DNA from: Chloroflexota bacterium
GTDB lineage: Bacteria; Chloroflexota; Anaerolineae; Aggregatilineales; Phototrophicaceae
Length of the DNA stretch: 64,000 nucleotides
Assembly (NCBI GenBank): GCA_013388735.1
Contig: JACAES010000066.1
Span: 1-64,000, forward strand
Reading direction: 5' to 3'
Part shown: one piece after another, positions 37,420 through 46,466 of the stretch
Position numbering within the stretch: the stretch's first letter is position 1
Layout: each line of letters opens with the position of its first letter
Notes under the pieces: model-generated
The model's input: only the letters and a program-made list of their open reading frames with translations
Told to the model about the DNA's origin: nothing
Database searches by the model: none
Program-made: the position numbers and the translations under genes

Positions 37420-37505
37420 TTAATCTTCAACGTCCGGCGCGGATTCAATACGAACGTTAATGCCCGGCCAGAAGGGGTTAACAGGACGCAGGATGACCGT
37501 TTGAG
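37420..37505 (-). pseudogene. C-terminal gene remnant
   Basis: On the minus strand a short frame reads VILRPVNPFWPGINVRIESA and a few more residues before a stop at 37420, followed at once by a terminator-like hairpin. Upstream of about 37505 the frame is repeat sequence (CAAAGGGAG-type). It looks like the surviving tail of a lost gene. The family is unknown. Confidence 0.4.
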
Positions 37506-37629
37506 GCGATCTCCCTTTGCGTTCCTTGTGTTGCCGCTTTTGGTTTTCCCGCCTTTGCGTTACACTTCCTGCGAGTCCTGCCCTGACGATGCAGCTTTTG
37601 ACTCGGCACTCAGCACTCGGAACTGACTC

Positions 37630-37968
37630 ATGGGTTATCTCAACGAACCGCCGCCGCCGATCATCCGCGAGCGCGGCAATCTGCTCAGCGGCTGGCTGAT
37701 CTTCTTCGGCGTGGCGAATGCGCTTTCGGTCGTCCGCAGCCTGGAGCAGGGCGTCTTTCTGACGCTGATCTGGAGTCTGTTCGGCCTGGTCTGCGCGGTC
37801 GGCGTGTGGAAGTGGTTTCGGCTGGCGCTGTACGGCATGTTCCTGGGTTTTATGTTTAATATCGCCCTGGCGCTGGACGCCGCTTCGATCAGCGGCATCC
37901 TCTACCAACTGGTTTACATCGGGCTGACCTATGCCCTGGTACAGCCGAAGGCAGCATTTTTCCGATGA
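37630..37968 (+). CDS. Small four-helix membrane protein
   Basis: 112 residues with a short proline-rich N-terminus (MGYLNEPPPPIIRERG) and four hydrophobic segments (about 17-35, 40-60, 66-83 and 88-106). No motif recognised. Its TGA overlaps the next ATG (ATGA at 37965), so it is translationally coupled to the RNA methyltransferase gene. The upstream 250 bases contain repeats; no promoter stands out. Confidence 0.65.
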   Translation: MGYLNEPPPPIIRERGNLLSGWLIFFGVANALSVVRSLEQGVFLTLIWSLFGLVCAVGVWKWFRLALYGMFLGFMFNIALALDAASISGILYQLVYIGLTYALVQPKAAFFR

Positions 37969-39095
37969 AGCGTCCGCCGCGTTATCCCAAACGTCCCGCC
38001 CCCAACCCGCCGCGCCGCCGGCCTGCTCTGCCGAAGCCGCCGCCGGCGCCGGAAGTGCCGGAACACATCTGCGAGGCGGACGTGGCCGAAGGGTTGGAAC
38101 GTATCGCCTTCAGCGAGATACGCCGCCGTTTTGGCGAACATGTCGAACGGCTCGATCAGGGCGCGGCGCGGCCCGGCGTGCTGCGCTTTTCCTACGCCGG
38201 CAACCTGTACCACCTGCTGCGGCTGCGTATGGTTCAGTCCGTTTATCTGTCGCGCCGCTTCGACGTGCCGCGCCCGAAGGCGCTGTTGGGACACCAGCAC
38301 TTCACGGCGCTGCTGGCGATGATCGCGGCGGTGCGCGACCTGCTGCCGCCGGAAGACTACCAGACCTTAACCATCAACGCGGCGGGGTCGGACTCGTCGG
38401 TGATGCGGCGGCTTAAGGATGAACTGGCCGCCGCGACCGGCCTCACTCCCGCCGATGAAGGCGACCTGCTCATTCGCCTGCGGCACCCCCCCGACGATCC
38501 GCTGGCCTGGGAAGCATTGGTGCGCCTGTCGGCACGCCCGCTGGCGACCCGCTTCTGGCGCGTGTGCAGCCGCGAAGGCGCGCTGAATGCCGCCATCGCC
38601 AGCGCGATGGCCTTTCTGACGCAACCCAAACCGGACGATGTGTTCCTGAATATGGCCTGCGGGACGGGGACGCTGCTGATCGAACGGCTGGCGCTGGAAA
38701 ACGCCGCCAGCGCCACCGGGTACGACCTGGACGAAGCCGCCCTGGACTGCGCCCGCCAGAACATCGGCGCGGCAGGGCTGGCCGACCGCGTGAGCCTGCA
38801 CCTGGGGGACGCCCGTGCGCTGCCGCTGCCGGATAAAAGCGTGGACGCCCTCTGCGCCGATCTGCCGTTCGGCCATCTGGTCGGTTCGCACGAAGGCAAC
38901 CTGGAACTGTACCCGGAACTGCTGCGCGAGGCGGCGCGGCTGCTCAAACCCGGCGGGCGAGCCGTGTTCATCACCCACGAAGTCCGGCTGATGGAAGACC
39001 TGCTGGCCGACTCGCCGCGCTGGAAAATCGAGCAGATCATCCGGGTGGCGCAGGGCGGGCTGAACCCGCGCATTTACGTGCTGGTGCGGGTGTAG
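37965..39095 (+). CDS. THUMP-type RNA guanine-N2 methyltransferase (Trm14/RlmL-like)
   Basis: 376 residues. A basic proline-rich N-terminus precedes a THUMP-like region (about 40-185) and then the SAM-binding domain. The latter has VFLNMACGTGTLLIERLAL and a DLPFGH catalytic motif (DxPFG variant of the NPPY motif), as in Trm14 and TrmN tRNA m2G methyltransferases. The target position in tRNA or rRNA cannot be told. It overlaps the preceding gene by 4 bases. Confidence 0.82.
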   Translation: MKRPPRYPKRPAPNPPRRRPALPKPPPAPEVPEHICEADVAEGLERIAFSEIRRRFGEHVERLDQGAARPGVLRFSYAGNLYHLLRLRMVQSVYLSRRFDVPRPKALLGHQHFTALLAMIAAVRDLLPPEDYQTLTINAAGSDSSVMRRLKDELAAATGLTPADEGDLLIRLRHPPDDPLAWEALVRLSARPLATRFWRVCSREGALNAAIASAMAFLTQPKPDDVFLNMACGTGTLLIERLALENAASATGYDLDEAALDCARQNIGAAGLADRVSLHLGDARALPLPDKSVDALCADLPFGHLVGSHEGNLELYPELLREAARLLKPGGRAVFITHEVRLMEDLLADSPRWKIEQIIRVAQGGLNPRIYVLVRV

Positions 39096-39158
39096 GATTT
39101 TGCAAAACCTGCTGAATGAGCGACAATTCGCCGCAACAGAACAGTTGAGGCCAATACT

Positions 39159-39845
39159 ATGAACGCCCGCGAGTCCATCCTGAACAAACTGCGCGCCGCG
39201 CGGCAGCCTTTCCCGGATGCGCCGCCCCGCCCCCGAACCTACCAACCGGCGACAGCCGTCGCCGATCAGTCGCCGGACGGCCTGCTGGCGCGTTTTCGTG
39301 AAGAACTCGAACGCCTGGGGGGTGAAGTGTTCGCCGTTGAAGGTGACGAGGCCGCCCGCGAAAAGGTTCTCGATCTGCTGCGCAGCCACCGGGCCGCCCA
39401 CGTGCTGGCCTGGCACTTCACCCGCATCCCGGCGCGCGGCTTGCGCGCGGCCATCGAAGCCGCCGGTATCACCATCAGCCAGCCCACCCTGCGCGACGAA
39501 ACCCGCGCCGAAACGCTGGCGGCCATCCGGGATGCCGGCGTCGGGCTGACCGGCGCGGACGCCGCCATCGCCACTACCGGCACGCTGGTCTTCAGCACCG
39601 CCGCCGGCAAAGGCCGCATCCCGACCATTCTGCCGCCGGTGCATATCGCGGTCGTCACCTTAAACCAGTTCGTGCCGCGCCTGGAAGACTGGGCCGCCGC
39701 GCAGCGCGCCGCCGGGCTGGAAACGGCGCGGTCAAGCGCCAACGTCTGTTTTGTCTCCGGCCCCAGCAAAACCGGCGACATCGAAATGATTCTGGTCAAG
39801 CAGGTGCATGGGCCGGGGGTGCTGCAAGTCGTCGTGAAACGCTAG
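39159..39845 (+). CDS. lutC: LutC/YkgG-family lactate-utilisation protein
   Basis: 228 residues of the LUD domain family. GADAAIATTGTLVFSTAAGK and LPPVHIAVV plus SGPSKTGDIE are conserved marks. LutABC oxidises L-lactate to pyruvate; LutC is the small subunit without iron-sulfur clusters. The partner lutB is on the opposite strand at 47.4 kb, and lutA is not in the window. A TGAGG ribosome site precedes ATG 39159. It may be co-transcribed with the amidohydrolase that starts 26 bases later. Confidence 0.9.
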   Translation: MNARESILNKLRAARQPFPDAPPRPRTYQPATAVADQSPDGLLARFREELERLGGEVFAVEGDEAAREKVLDLLRSHRAAHVLAWHFTRIPARGLRAAIEAAGITISQPTLRDETRAETLAAIRDAGVGLTGADAAIATTGTLVFSTAAGKGRIPTILPPVHIAVVTLNQFVPRLEDWAAAQRAAGLETARSSANVCFVSGPSKTGDIEMILVKQVHGPGVLQVVVKR

Positions 39846-39870
39846 TATTTATTTTATTAAAGGTAATATT

Positions 39871-41127
39871 ATGTCTTATTCACTTCTTTGTAATGGCACC
39901 ATCATTGACGGCACCGGCACGAAACCACTGCGCAACGGCGGCATTCTGCTGGATGGCCGCTACATTCGCACGGTCGGCCCGGTGGATTCGCTGACTCTGC
40001 CGAATACCGCCATCCAGGAAATTGATGCCGGGAACGGTTTCATCATGCCGGGCTTCATTGATACCCACGTGCATCTCATGATCGAAAGCTTCAACCTGCC
40101 CCAGATGATGCAGACGCCGTTTTCGCTCAACTTCTACAAGGCCGTCAGCCACATGCGGCGCACCCTGGATGCCGGCATCACCAGCGTGCGCGACGCCGGC
40201 GGCGCCGACCTGGGCGTTAAGCTGGCGGTCGAGCAGGGGTTGATCGAAGGGCCGAGGATGCAGATCAGCGTCACCATGCTCAGCATCACCGGCGGGCATG
40301 GCGATAGCTGGATGCCGTCGGGGCTGGATATGCCGCTGTTCCCGGTTCATCCCGGTCGCCCGGATGGCCGCTGCGACGGCGTGGACGGCGTGCGGAAAAA
40401 AGTGCGCGAGGTGCTGCGCGCCGGGGCCGATGTGGTCAAGGTCGCCTCGACCGGCGGCGTCCTCAGCCCGACCGACCACCCGGCGTTCACCCAGTTTTCG
40501 CCGGACGAGCTGGCGGCCATCGTACAGGAAGCAAACGCCCGGCGCGGCGTCCGGGTGATGGCGCACGCCCAGGGCGCGGACGGCGTTAAAAACGCGGTGC
40601 GCGCCGGGGTGCATTCCATCGAACACGGCATTTACCTGGACAACGAAGCGATTGAGTTAATGCTCGAACGCGGCACGTTCCTCGTCCCGACGCTGCTGGC
40701 GCCGGTTTCGGTGGTGCAGATCGCGGAAGCCGCCGGCACGATGCCGGCTTATGGCGTGCGCAAAGCCCGCGAAGTGCTGGACATTCACCGGGAAAGCATC
40801 GCGCGCGCCTACAAGGCGGGCGTCAAAATCGTTATGGGGACGGACGCCGGCGTGATGCCGCACGGCACAAATATGGGCGAACTGGGGCTGTTGTGCAGCG
40901 TGGGCCTGTCCCCGCTCAAGGTTATCACCGCCGCCACCCAGACCGCCGCCGACTGTCTGGGCTGGGGGGACTGGCTGGGGACGATTGAGCCGAACAAAGT
41001 GGCCGACATCATCGTCAGCAAGGCCAACCCGCTCAATGATATTCACGTGCTGGAAAACCCGGATAACATCGTTATGGTGATTAAAGACGGCGTGATTGTC
41101 AAAGACCGGCGCAGCCGGACGGCTTAA
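39871..41127 (+). CDS. Metal-dependent amidohydrolase (imidazolonepropionase-like)
   Basis: 418 residues. The TIM-barrel metal ligands are FIDTHVHLMIE (HxH), a lysine in GADVVKVASTGG, MAHAQG, SIEHGIY and MGTDAG. This set matches the amidohydrolases annotated as imidazolonepropionase-like or Xaa-Pro (prolidase-like). The sequence does not give the substrate. The start ATG 39871 has AAAGG. A small membrane protein gene follows 16 bases later, then an acyl-CoA dehydrogenase, probably one transcript. Confidence 0.88.
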   Translation: MSYSLLCNGTIIDGTGTKPLRNGGILLDGRYIRTVGPVDSLTLPNTAIQEIDAGNGFIMPGFIDTHVHLMIESFNLPQMMQTPFSLNFYKAVSHMRRTLDAGITSVRDAGGADLGVKLAVEQGLIEGPRMQISVTMLSITGGHGDSWMPSGLDMPLFPVHPGRPDGRCDGVDGVRKKVREVLRAGADVVKVASTGGVLSPTDHPAFTQFSPDELAAIVQEANARRGVRVMAHAQGADGVKNAVRAGVHSIEHGIYLDNEAIELMLERGTFLVPTLLAPVSVVQIAEAAGTMPAYGVRKAREVLDIHRESIARAYKAGVKIVMGTDAGVMPHGTNMGELGLLCSVGLSPLKVITAATQTAADCLGWGDWLGTIEPNKVADIIVSKANPLNDIHVLENPDNIVMVIKDGVIVKDRRSRTA

Positions 41128-41142
41128 AGGGGTATTTTAATT

Positions 41143-41319
41143 ATGGCATTGGATGAGCTAAAACGCCGCGAACAAAACCGGCGGCGCTGGTGGCGCGTGG
41201 GGGCGGGCATCATGTTCGTGCTGGCCGTCCTGCTCGCCATCGGCCAGGTACAGTATTTGCAGCAGGAGGCCGCCATTTTCGCCACCCAGACAGCCCAGGC
41301 CGTGCCGACGCTGCCCTGA
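41143..41319 (+). CDS. Small single-pass membrane protein (58 aa)
   Basis: 58 residues: a charged N-terminus (MALDELKRREQNRRRWWRVG), one membrane segment (about 20-36) and a short tail ending QAVPTLP. AAAGGGG lies before ATG 41143. The spacing to both neighbours and the positive-inside arrangement support a real gene. Function unknown. Confidence 0.65.
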   Translation: MALDELKRREQNRRRWWRVGAGIMFVLAVLLAIGQVQYLQQEAAIFATQTAQAVPTLP

Positions 41320-41342
41320 AGAGATGCCGTGAGGAAACGCTT

Positions 41343-42497
41343 TTGTCCGAACCAATTTTAAACCCCACTCTTAATCTGGCCCGGCAGTTGGCCGGGCAGT
41401 TTGCGATCCGCGCCGACCAGGCCGACCGGAAAGGCGAACTGCCGCCGGAGGACGTGCGCGCGCTGCTTGAATCCGGCTATTTAACCCTCAGCATTCCGCG
41501 CGTTTACGGCGGCCAGGAACTTTCGCTACGGGAATGTACCGCCGCCCAGCTTGAGCTGGCGCAGGGCAGCGCCGCCTCCGCCCTGGTGGCAGCCATGCAG
41601 CTTCACGTCTTCGGCAGCGCGCGGGAGAACCGCCCCTGGCCGGAAGCCGCTTTTGAGCGGCTGTGTCGCATCGCCACCGACGGCGGCTTAATTAACGCGG
41701 TCGCCAGCGAACCGGCGCTGGGCAGCCCTTCGCGGGGCGGGGCGTTCGCCACCACCGCCGCGCCGCACCCGGACGGCTGGCGCATCAACGGCCAGAAAAC
41801 CTGGATCACCGGCGGAAAACACCTGACGCACCTGCTGGTTAAACTCAACATCGAGGATGACCCGGCGGCGGTGCTGGTCCCAAACCATGCGCCGGGCATG
41901 GTCTGGATCGAAACCTGGCGGCAGTCCCTCAGCCTGCGCGCCAGCGACAGCCACGACGTTTGTTTTGACGATGTGATCGTGCCGTTTGACCACCTGCTGG
42001 AGCGCGGCGCGCACCCGGAGCGCCCGCCGGATGCCTGGTTCGTCATCCTGGTCGCCTCGGTATATCTGGGCGCGGCGCTGGCGGCGCGAGATGCCGTCAT
42101 CGCCTATGCGCTGGAGCGCGTGCCGACGGCGCTGGGGCGCCCGATTGCCACCCTACCCAGTATCCAGCGGCAGATTGGGGAAATAGACCTGGCGCTGCAA
42201 AACGCCCGCAGCTTTTTGCTGGAAGCGGCGGCGGGCTGGGGCGGTGACGCCGATACCCGGCGGCGGTGGTTCCCGCGCATTGTGGCCGCCAAAGTCCTCG
42301 CCACCGAAACCGCCGCCAGCGTGACCGAAAAGGCGCTGCGGATCGCGGGCGGGGCCGGCATCACCCATGCGCTGCCGCTGGAACGGTTTTTCCGCGACAC
42401 CCGCGCCGGGCTGATGCACCCGCCGTCCGGCGACGCGGCTTTAGAGATGATCGGCAAATACGCGATTGAACAGGCGAAAGGGGACGCCGATGGATAA
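41343..42497 (+). CDS. Acyl-CoA dehydrogenase family protein
   Basis: 384 residues. N-terminal helical domain (to about 120), beta domain with the FAD-contacting WRINGQKTWITGG, and C-terminal helical bundle containing KALRIAGGAGITHALPLERFFRD. A typical glutamate base is not obvious at the usual position, so it may be a variant oxidoreductase of the family. The start is TTG 41343 because GAGGAA precedes it; the frame is open further left without support. It overlaps the next gene by 8 bases. Confidence 0.85.
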   Translation: MSEPILNPTLNLARQLAGQFAIRADQADRKGELPPEDVRALLESGYLTLSIPRVYGGQELSLRECTAAQLELAQGSAASALVAAMQLHVFGSARENRPWPEAAFERLCRIATDGGLINAVASEPALGSPSRGGAFATTAAPHPDGWRINGQKTWITGGKHLTHLLVKLNIEDDPAAVLVPNHAPGMVWIETWRQSLSLRASDSHDVCFDDVIVPFDHLLERGAHPERPPDAWFVILVASVYLGAALAARDAVIAYALERVPTALGRPIATLPSIQRQIGEIDLALQNARSFLLEAAAGWGGDADTRRRWFPRIVAAKVLATETAASVTEKALRIAGGAGITHALPLERFFRDTRAGLMHPPSGDAALEMIGKYAIEQAKGDADG

Positions 42498-42960
42498 ACC
42501 GACGCCCGGCGACCTGGTGGCGCTGGAAGCCCTGATTGAGGATTGGCTGGCGCGCGCCCAGGATGCCGCCGACAAAGCCCTGAACCTCAGCCGTATCGGC
42601 GCGAGCCGGGCGGAATTTTACCGGGGGCAGGCCGATGCCTACCGCCGCGCCGCCGCCGAACTGCGCGCCCTGCTGGCGGACGAGTCCGGCGAAGACCAGG
42701 CCGCGCCGGTCGAATACGCCCAGGTGAGCCTGGACACGGCGCAGACGGTGTTGAAGCTGGCCGGGCTTTCCGCTGCCGAACTGCGCGCCCACCCTGACCG
42801 TACCTTCAGCATTCTTTTTCTGCCGCTGCAATTCCGCTCCGTCGGCGAAGTGTCGGAAATGTTGATGGACGTGGCCGACGTGGACATCCTCGATTCTGGA
42901 CGCCTGCTGGACACCAATAAATCATTCGTGGATTTCGCGTTTAAATCGCCGCCGGTGTAA
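42490..42960 (+). CDS. Hypothetical protein coupled to acyl-CoA dehydrogenase
   Basis: 156 residues, mainly helical in the first 90 (LEALIEDWLARAQDAADKAL) with a beta-rich end (FSILFLPLQFRSVGEVSEML). No family recognised. Start ATG 42490 overlaps the preceding stop by 8 bases, which implies coupling. It has no signal peptide or membrane segment. Confidence 0.6.
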   Translation: MDKPTPGDLVALEALIEDWLARAQDAADKALNLSRIGASRAEFYRGQADAYRRAAAELRALLADESGEDQAAPVEYAQVSLDTAQTVLKLAGLSAAELRAHPDRTFSILFLPLQFRSVGEVSEMLMDVADVDILDSGRLLDTNKSFVDFAFKSPPV

Positions 42961-43102
42961 GCCGCCGGCTGGGGGGTAGGGCGCGCGATAAATGGTCAGG
43001 CGGCGGCGTGGCGATGCCTCGCCCCTACAACCTCCTCTGTGCCTCTGAATCTCTGTGTTGAGTCTTTTGCCCTTTTGGCGCGGGCGCGGCGATGCCTCGC
43101 CT
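42961..43102. repeat. GGCGATGCCTCGCC repeat pair
   Basis: The sequence GGCGATGCCTCGCCCCTAC is seen near 43011, and a close copy, GGCGATGCCTCGCCTCTAC, near 43088, reaching into the last codons of the MFS gene. Between them is a CTCTGTGCCTCTGAATCTCT-type tract. No gene. Confidence 0.55.
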
Positions 43103-44413
43103 CTACTGCCCCACCGCGCCGACGCCCGCCAGCTCCTGCGATTCGCGGGCGCGTTCGCGCATCATCGTGCGCAGCGCCTCGATGTCACGCGGGACGAGCG
43201 CCGTCGCCAGCAGCAAAAAGCCGCCGCACACCAGCCAGGTCGAAACGCAGATCAGCAGGATCGCATCCGTCAGCGTCGTTTGCACCGCGATCAATCCGAC
43301 GATCAGGGGCGCCAGCGCCGAACCGATGGATTCGACAAAATACTGGATCGCCAGCGCCGTGCTGCGCGCTTCCGGCTGCGTGATGTCATGGACGGTCGAA
43401 ATCACGTTCGGGCCGGAAAACGGGATGAACAGCGCCGTCAGGCACAACATGGCCGCGAACACCAGCGTATTCTCCATCGGCACGTTGATGGTCAGGAACA
43501 GCAGCACCACCCCGGTGAACACGCCGACGGTGCAGACGATCAACCGCCCCCGGCGGCTGCGTTTGAAGGCCCAGTCGCCCAGCGCGCCGCCCAGCACGTT
43601 GCCCGCCGCCATAAACAGCACCGCCGCCGCCATCATCGGGAAGATCAGATCGGAGGTGTACTTGCGTTCTGTTTCCAGGTAGCGAAAGAACCAGGCCGAA
43701 ATTACATTCCAGGGGAAGACGCCGAAGAAGCCCTGCGCAAACAGCGGCAGCAGCGTGCGTTTGCGCAGCAGCGACCGCGCCGTTTTGAGGTTGAACTTGT
43801 AAATGGCGATCTGTTCCAGCCCGGCCATTTCCGGCTCGCTCTGGCCGCGCGGCGCTTCCCGCACGGTGAAGAAGATCACCACCGCCAGCGCCAGCCCGAC
43901 TGCCCCGGTCATGAAGAAGATGTTGCGCCAGCCGATGACCGGCCCCAGTCCCAGCGCCAGCGCCAGCCCGATCATATAACCCAGCGGGGCGGTCAGGTTC
44001 AGCAGGCCGTACACTTTGCCGCGCATCCCCGGCCCGAAATAATCCGACACCAGACTGAAGATGCCCGGATAACTCGAATCGTCTATCCCGGTCGAGGCGC
44101 GCGTCACCAGAAAGCTGGGGTAGGTCGGCACGATGGCGCTTAACCAGGTGGTCGAACCCCAGATGAACGAGGCCAGCGCCAGCAGCCGCGCGCGGGCGAA
44201 ACGGTCGTACAGGTAGCCCCACAGCGGATAAAAAATCGCGCCGACGATCAGCGCGCCGGTGAAGACCGCGCCCATCTGCGCTTCGTCTATCCCGAACGTC
44301 TCCATGATGGGCGTCGTCAGCGGGCCGATCAGCAGTTTATCCGATTGGTGCAGCAGCATGAAGGCAAAAAAGACGGCAACGATGAACCAACGATAGCGAG
44401 GGCGGTGTTGCAT
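43103..44413 (-). CDS. MFS transporter
   Basis: 436 residues with 12 predicted helices and a central loop of about 60 residues (near LEQIAIYKFNLKTARSL). The first loop has GALIVGAIFYPLWGYLYDRF, the MFS motif A region (GxLxDRxGRR-like). It resembles hexuronate or spinster-like permeases only loosely; substrate unknown. AAGGAGC precedes ATG 44413. The last residues are encoded by a repeat. The leader carries a terminator-like hairpin and a sequence shared with the DtxR gene. Confidence 0.9.
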   Translation of the reverse strand: MQHRPRYRWFIVAVFFAFMLLHQSDKLLIGPLTTPIMETFGIDEAQMGAVFTGALIVGAIFYPLWGYLYDRFARARLLALASFIWGSTTWLSAIVPTYPSFLVTRASTGIDDSSYPGIFSLVSDYFGPGMRGKVYGLLNLTAPLGYMIGLALALGLGPVIGWRNIFFMTGAVGLALAVVIFFTVREAPRGQSEPEMAGLEQIAIYKFNLKTARSLLRKRTLLPLFAQGFFGVFPWNVISAWFFRYLETERKYTSDLIFPMMAAAVLFMAAGNVLGGALGDWAFKRSRRGRLIVCTVGVFTGVVLLFLTINVPMENTLVFAAMLCLTALFIPFSGPNVISTVHDITQPEARSTALAIQYFVESIGSALAPLIVGLIAVQTTLTDAILLICVSTWLVCGGFLLLATALVPRDIEALRTMMRERARESQELAGVGAVGQ

Positions 44414-44441
44414 GAAAGTTGCTCCTTGTTCTTAAAAAGGC

Positions 44442-44460
44442 CGTTTCGCCGGGCGAAACG
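44442..44460 (-). promoter_or_regulatory. Terminator-like hairpin in the MFS leader
   Basis: CGTTTCGCC (44442-44450) and GGCGAAACG (44452-44460) form a perfect stem; on the minus strand it is followed by GCCTTTTTAAG. It ends about 20 bases before the ribosome site of the MFS gene. Confidence 0.5.
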
Positions 44461-44495
44461 CGGGCTTTTATGCGCCGATTGACAAATTTTGCATT

Positions 44496-44509
44496 CAAGA
44501 GTTAACTTT
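44496..44509 (-). promoter_or_regulatory. Shared 14-bp motif upstream of the MFS gene
   Basis: CAAGAGTTAACTTT (plus-strand reading) occurs here and at 61467-61480 upstream of the DtxR-family regulator. It lies 83 and 76 bases before the two start codons, in the same orientation. It contains the palindrome AGTTAACT. Confidence 0.4.
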
Positions 44510-44641
44510 GTGTGGAAGGATTATAACAAGCGTCGCGTGGAATGCCGCACCTGCAAGAATATCTATCAGAGACACTTGCGACTAGTTGTTGAAACATGGA
44601 ATATAATGTTTTAAACTGGTGTGCGTATGGAGCGTACAGGT

Positions 44642-46393
44642 ATGAGTCCATCTCATTCACCAAAGCGAAAATCCGCGCCGGCGCATCTGACAGATTCCCA
44701 TACGCCGCCCCCTGCGCCGCCCGCAGGTGACTTTCACGACTCGGAAGAAACCTATCGCGCTCTGGTCGAAAACGCCATTGATGTGATCTTCACGCTGGAT
44801 ACCGAAACCCACATCACGTCCCTGAATCCGGCTTTCGAGTCTATCACCGGCTGGCCGCGCCAGGACTGGATTAACCGGTCGTTTATGGACATCATTCTGC
44901 CGGACGACCTGCCGCTGGCGATGAGGATGCACAGAAACGGCCTGCTGCCGCGTGACGATGGATCCGTGCTGCCCTTTGAACTCCGCATCCGGTCGGCTTC
45001 CGGCGGCGTGGTCACGGGCGAGTTTAAAGTGAAGCAGAAGATCGAAAACGGGCGCGTGATCGGCCTGTTGGGCATCGCCCGCGACATCACCGAACGTAAG
45101 CAGGCCGAAGCCGAACGCGACCTGTACATCCACCAGCTTGAAATTTTGCAGTACGTGGATACCGAACTGAGCCAGAATCTGAAGATGGACTACGTGCTGA
45201 CGATGGCGCTGGACGCGGCAGTGCGCCTGAGCAAAGCCGACGCGGGCGCGATTCATCTGCTGGAAGACGATCAGATGTGGGTTGCCCAGGTGATCGGCGA
45301 TTATCCGCTGAAGCTGGTCGGGTCGCGCGTGCCGCTTGACCAGGGCATCATCGGGCGCGTGGTGCGCACGCGCCAGCCGGAATGGGTCGTGAATGTTGAA
45401 CATGACCCCGACTACCTGCCGCACGTCCGCGATACCCGTTCGCAGATCACCATTCCGCTGCTGTGCCGGGAGCGCATCAGCGGCGTCCTCAACGTGCAGA
45501 CCAGCCGGGCAGAACATTTCACCCGCCGCACCTTTGATTTTCTCAAACTGCTGACCGCCCGTATCGCTACCGCCCTGGACAATGCGCGCCTCTACCAGCA
45601 GTCCCAGGCGCAGGTCGCGGAGCTGCAGCAGCTTTACCAGCAGGTCAGCGAACTCGAACAGCTTAAGAGCGAGATCATTCGCGTCGCCGCGCACGATCTT
45701 CGCAACCCACTCGGCGTCGTCGCCGGTTATACCCAGATGCTCGGCTGGGAACTGGAAGAGCAGCTTTCCGACCGCCACCGCGACCACCTGAGCATGATAA
45801 GGCAGGCCGTCGAACGCATTGACAAAATCACCCGCGACATCCTGACGCTGGAACGCATCGAAGGGATGGTGCGGGGCGTGCTGACCGAAACGATAGACCT
45901 GCGCGAAATGGTCGCTTCGGTCTTTGAGGAATATCGCCCCCAGGCCGCCGAAAAGAATCTCGATTACCGGATGGAAGCGCCGGCCTCGTCGCTGGTCATC
46001 CAGGGCGATGCGATCTTCCTGCGCGAGTCCATCGTCAATCTGTTCAGCAACGCCATCAAATACACCCCGACGGGCGGGTGCGTCCGCGCCAGCCTGAGCG
46101 TGTCGGGCAATCAGGCGGTCTTCGAGGTGAAGGACACCGGCTACGGCATCCCTCAGGAACACCATGCCAACCTGTTCCAACCGTTTTACCGGGCCGTCAC
46201 CAAAGAAACCAAAGCCATTCGCGGCACGGGACTGGGGCTGCATCTGGTCAAACGCATTGTCGAGCGCCACAACGGGCGGATGCGCTTCAACAGCGTATAC
46301 GGCCAGGGCAGCACCTTCGGCTTTGAACTGCCGCTGACCCCCGGCGGGGCATCCGGTCGCGGCGCGCGCCGCGGCAAACCCGCCTCAGTGTGA
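44642..46393 (+). CDS. PAS-GAF sensor histidine kinase
   Basis: 583 residues, soluble. PAS domain about 38-160 (LVENAIDVIFTLDTETHITS), PAC, GAF domain about 170-320, coiled-coil linker, HisKA with phosphoacceptor H351 in VAAHDLRNPLG, then HATPase_c with N, G1 and G2 boxes (SIVNLFSNAIKYTPTGG, GYGIPQEH, GTGLGLHLVKRI). It senses an intracellular signal and phosphorylates an unknown regulator; none is adjacent. ATG 44642 follows GGAG by 8 bases. A TATAAT lies at 44602-44607. Confidence 0.93.
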   Translation: MSPSHSPKRKSAPAHLTDSHTPPPAPPAGDFHDSEETYRALVENAIDVIFTLDTETHITSLNPAFESITGWPRQDWINRSFMDIILPDDLPLAMRMHRNGLLPRDDGSVLPFELRIRSASGGVVTGEFKVKQKIENGRVIGLLGIARDITERKQAEAERDLYIHQLEILQYVDTELSQNLKMDYVLTMALDAAVRLSKADAGAIHLLEDDQMWVAQVIGDYPLKLVGSRVPLDQGIIGRVVRTRQPEWVVNVEHDPDYLPHVRDTRSQITIPLLCRERISGVLNVQTSRAEHFTRRTFDFLKLLTARIATALDNARLYQQSQAQVAELQQLYQQVSELEQLKSEIIRVAAHDLRNPLGVVAGYTQMLGWELEEQLSDRHRDHLSMIRQAVERIDKITRDILTLERIEGMVRGVLTETIDLREMVASVFEEYRPQAAEKNLDYRMEAPASSLVIQGDAIFLRESIVNLFSNAIKYTPTGGCVRASLSVSGNQAVFEVKDTGYGIPQEHHANLFQPFYRAVTKETKAIRGTGLGLHLVKRIVERHNGRMRFNSVYGQGSTFGFELPLTPGGASGRGARRGKPASV

Positions 46394-46466
46394 GCGGTCG
46401 CCATGCCCGCCGCGATACCGCGCTACACGGCAGCGCAAAAAATGTGCGCCGGCCGTTTCGATCATC

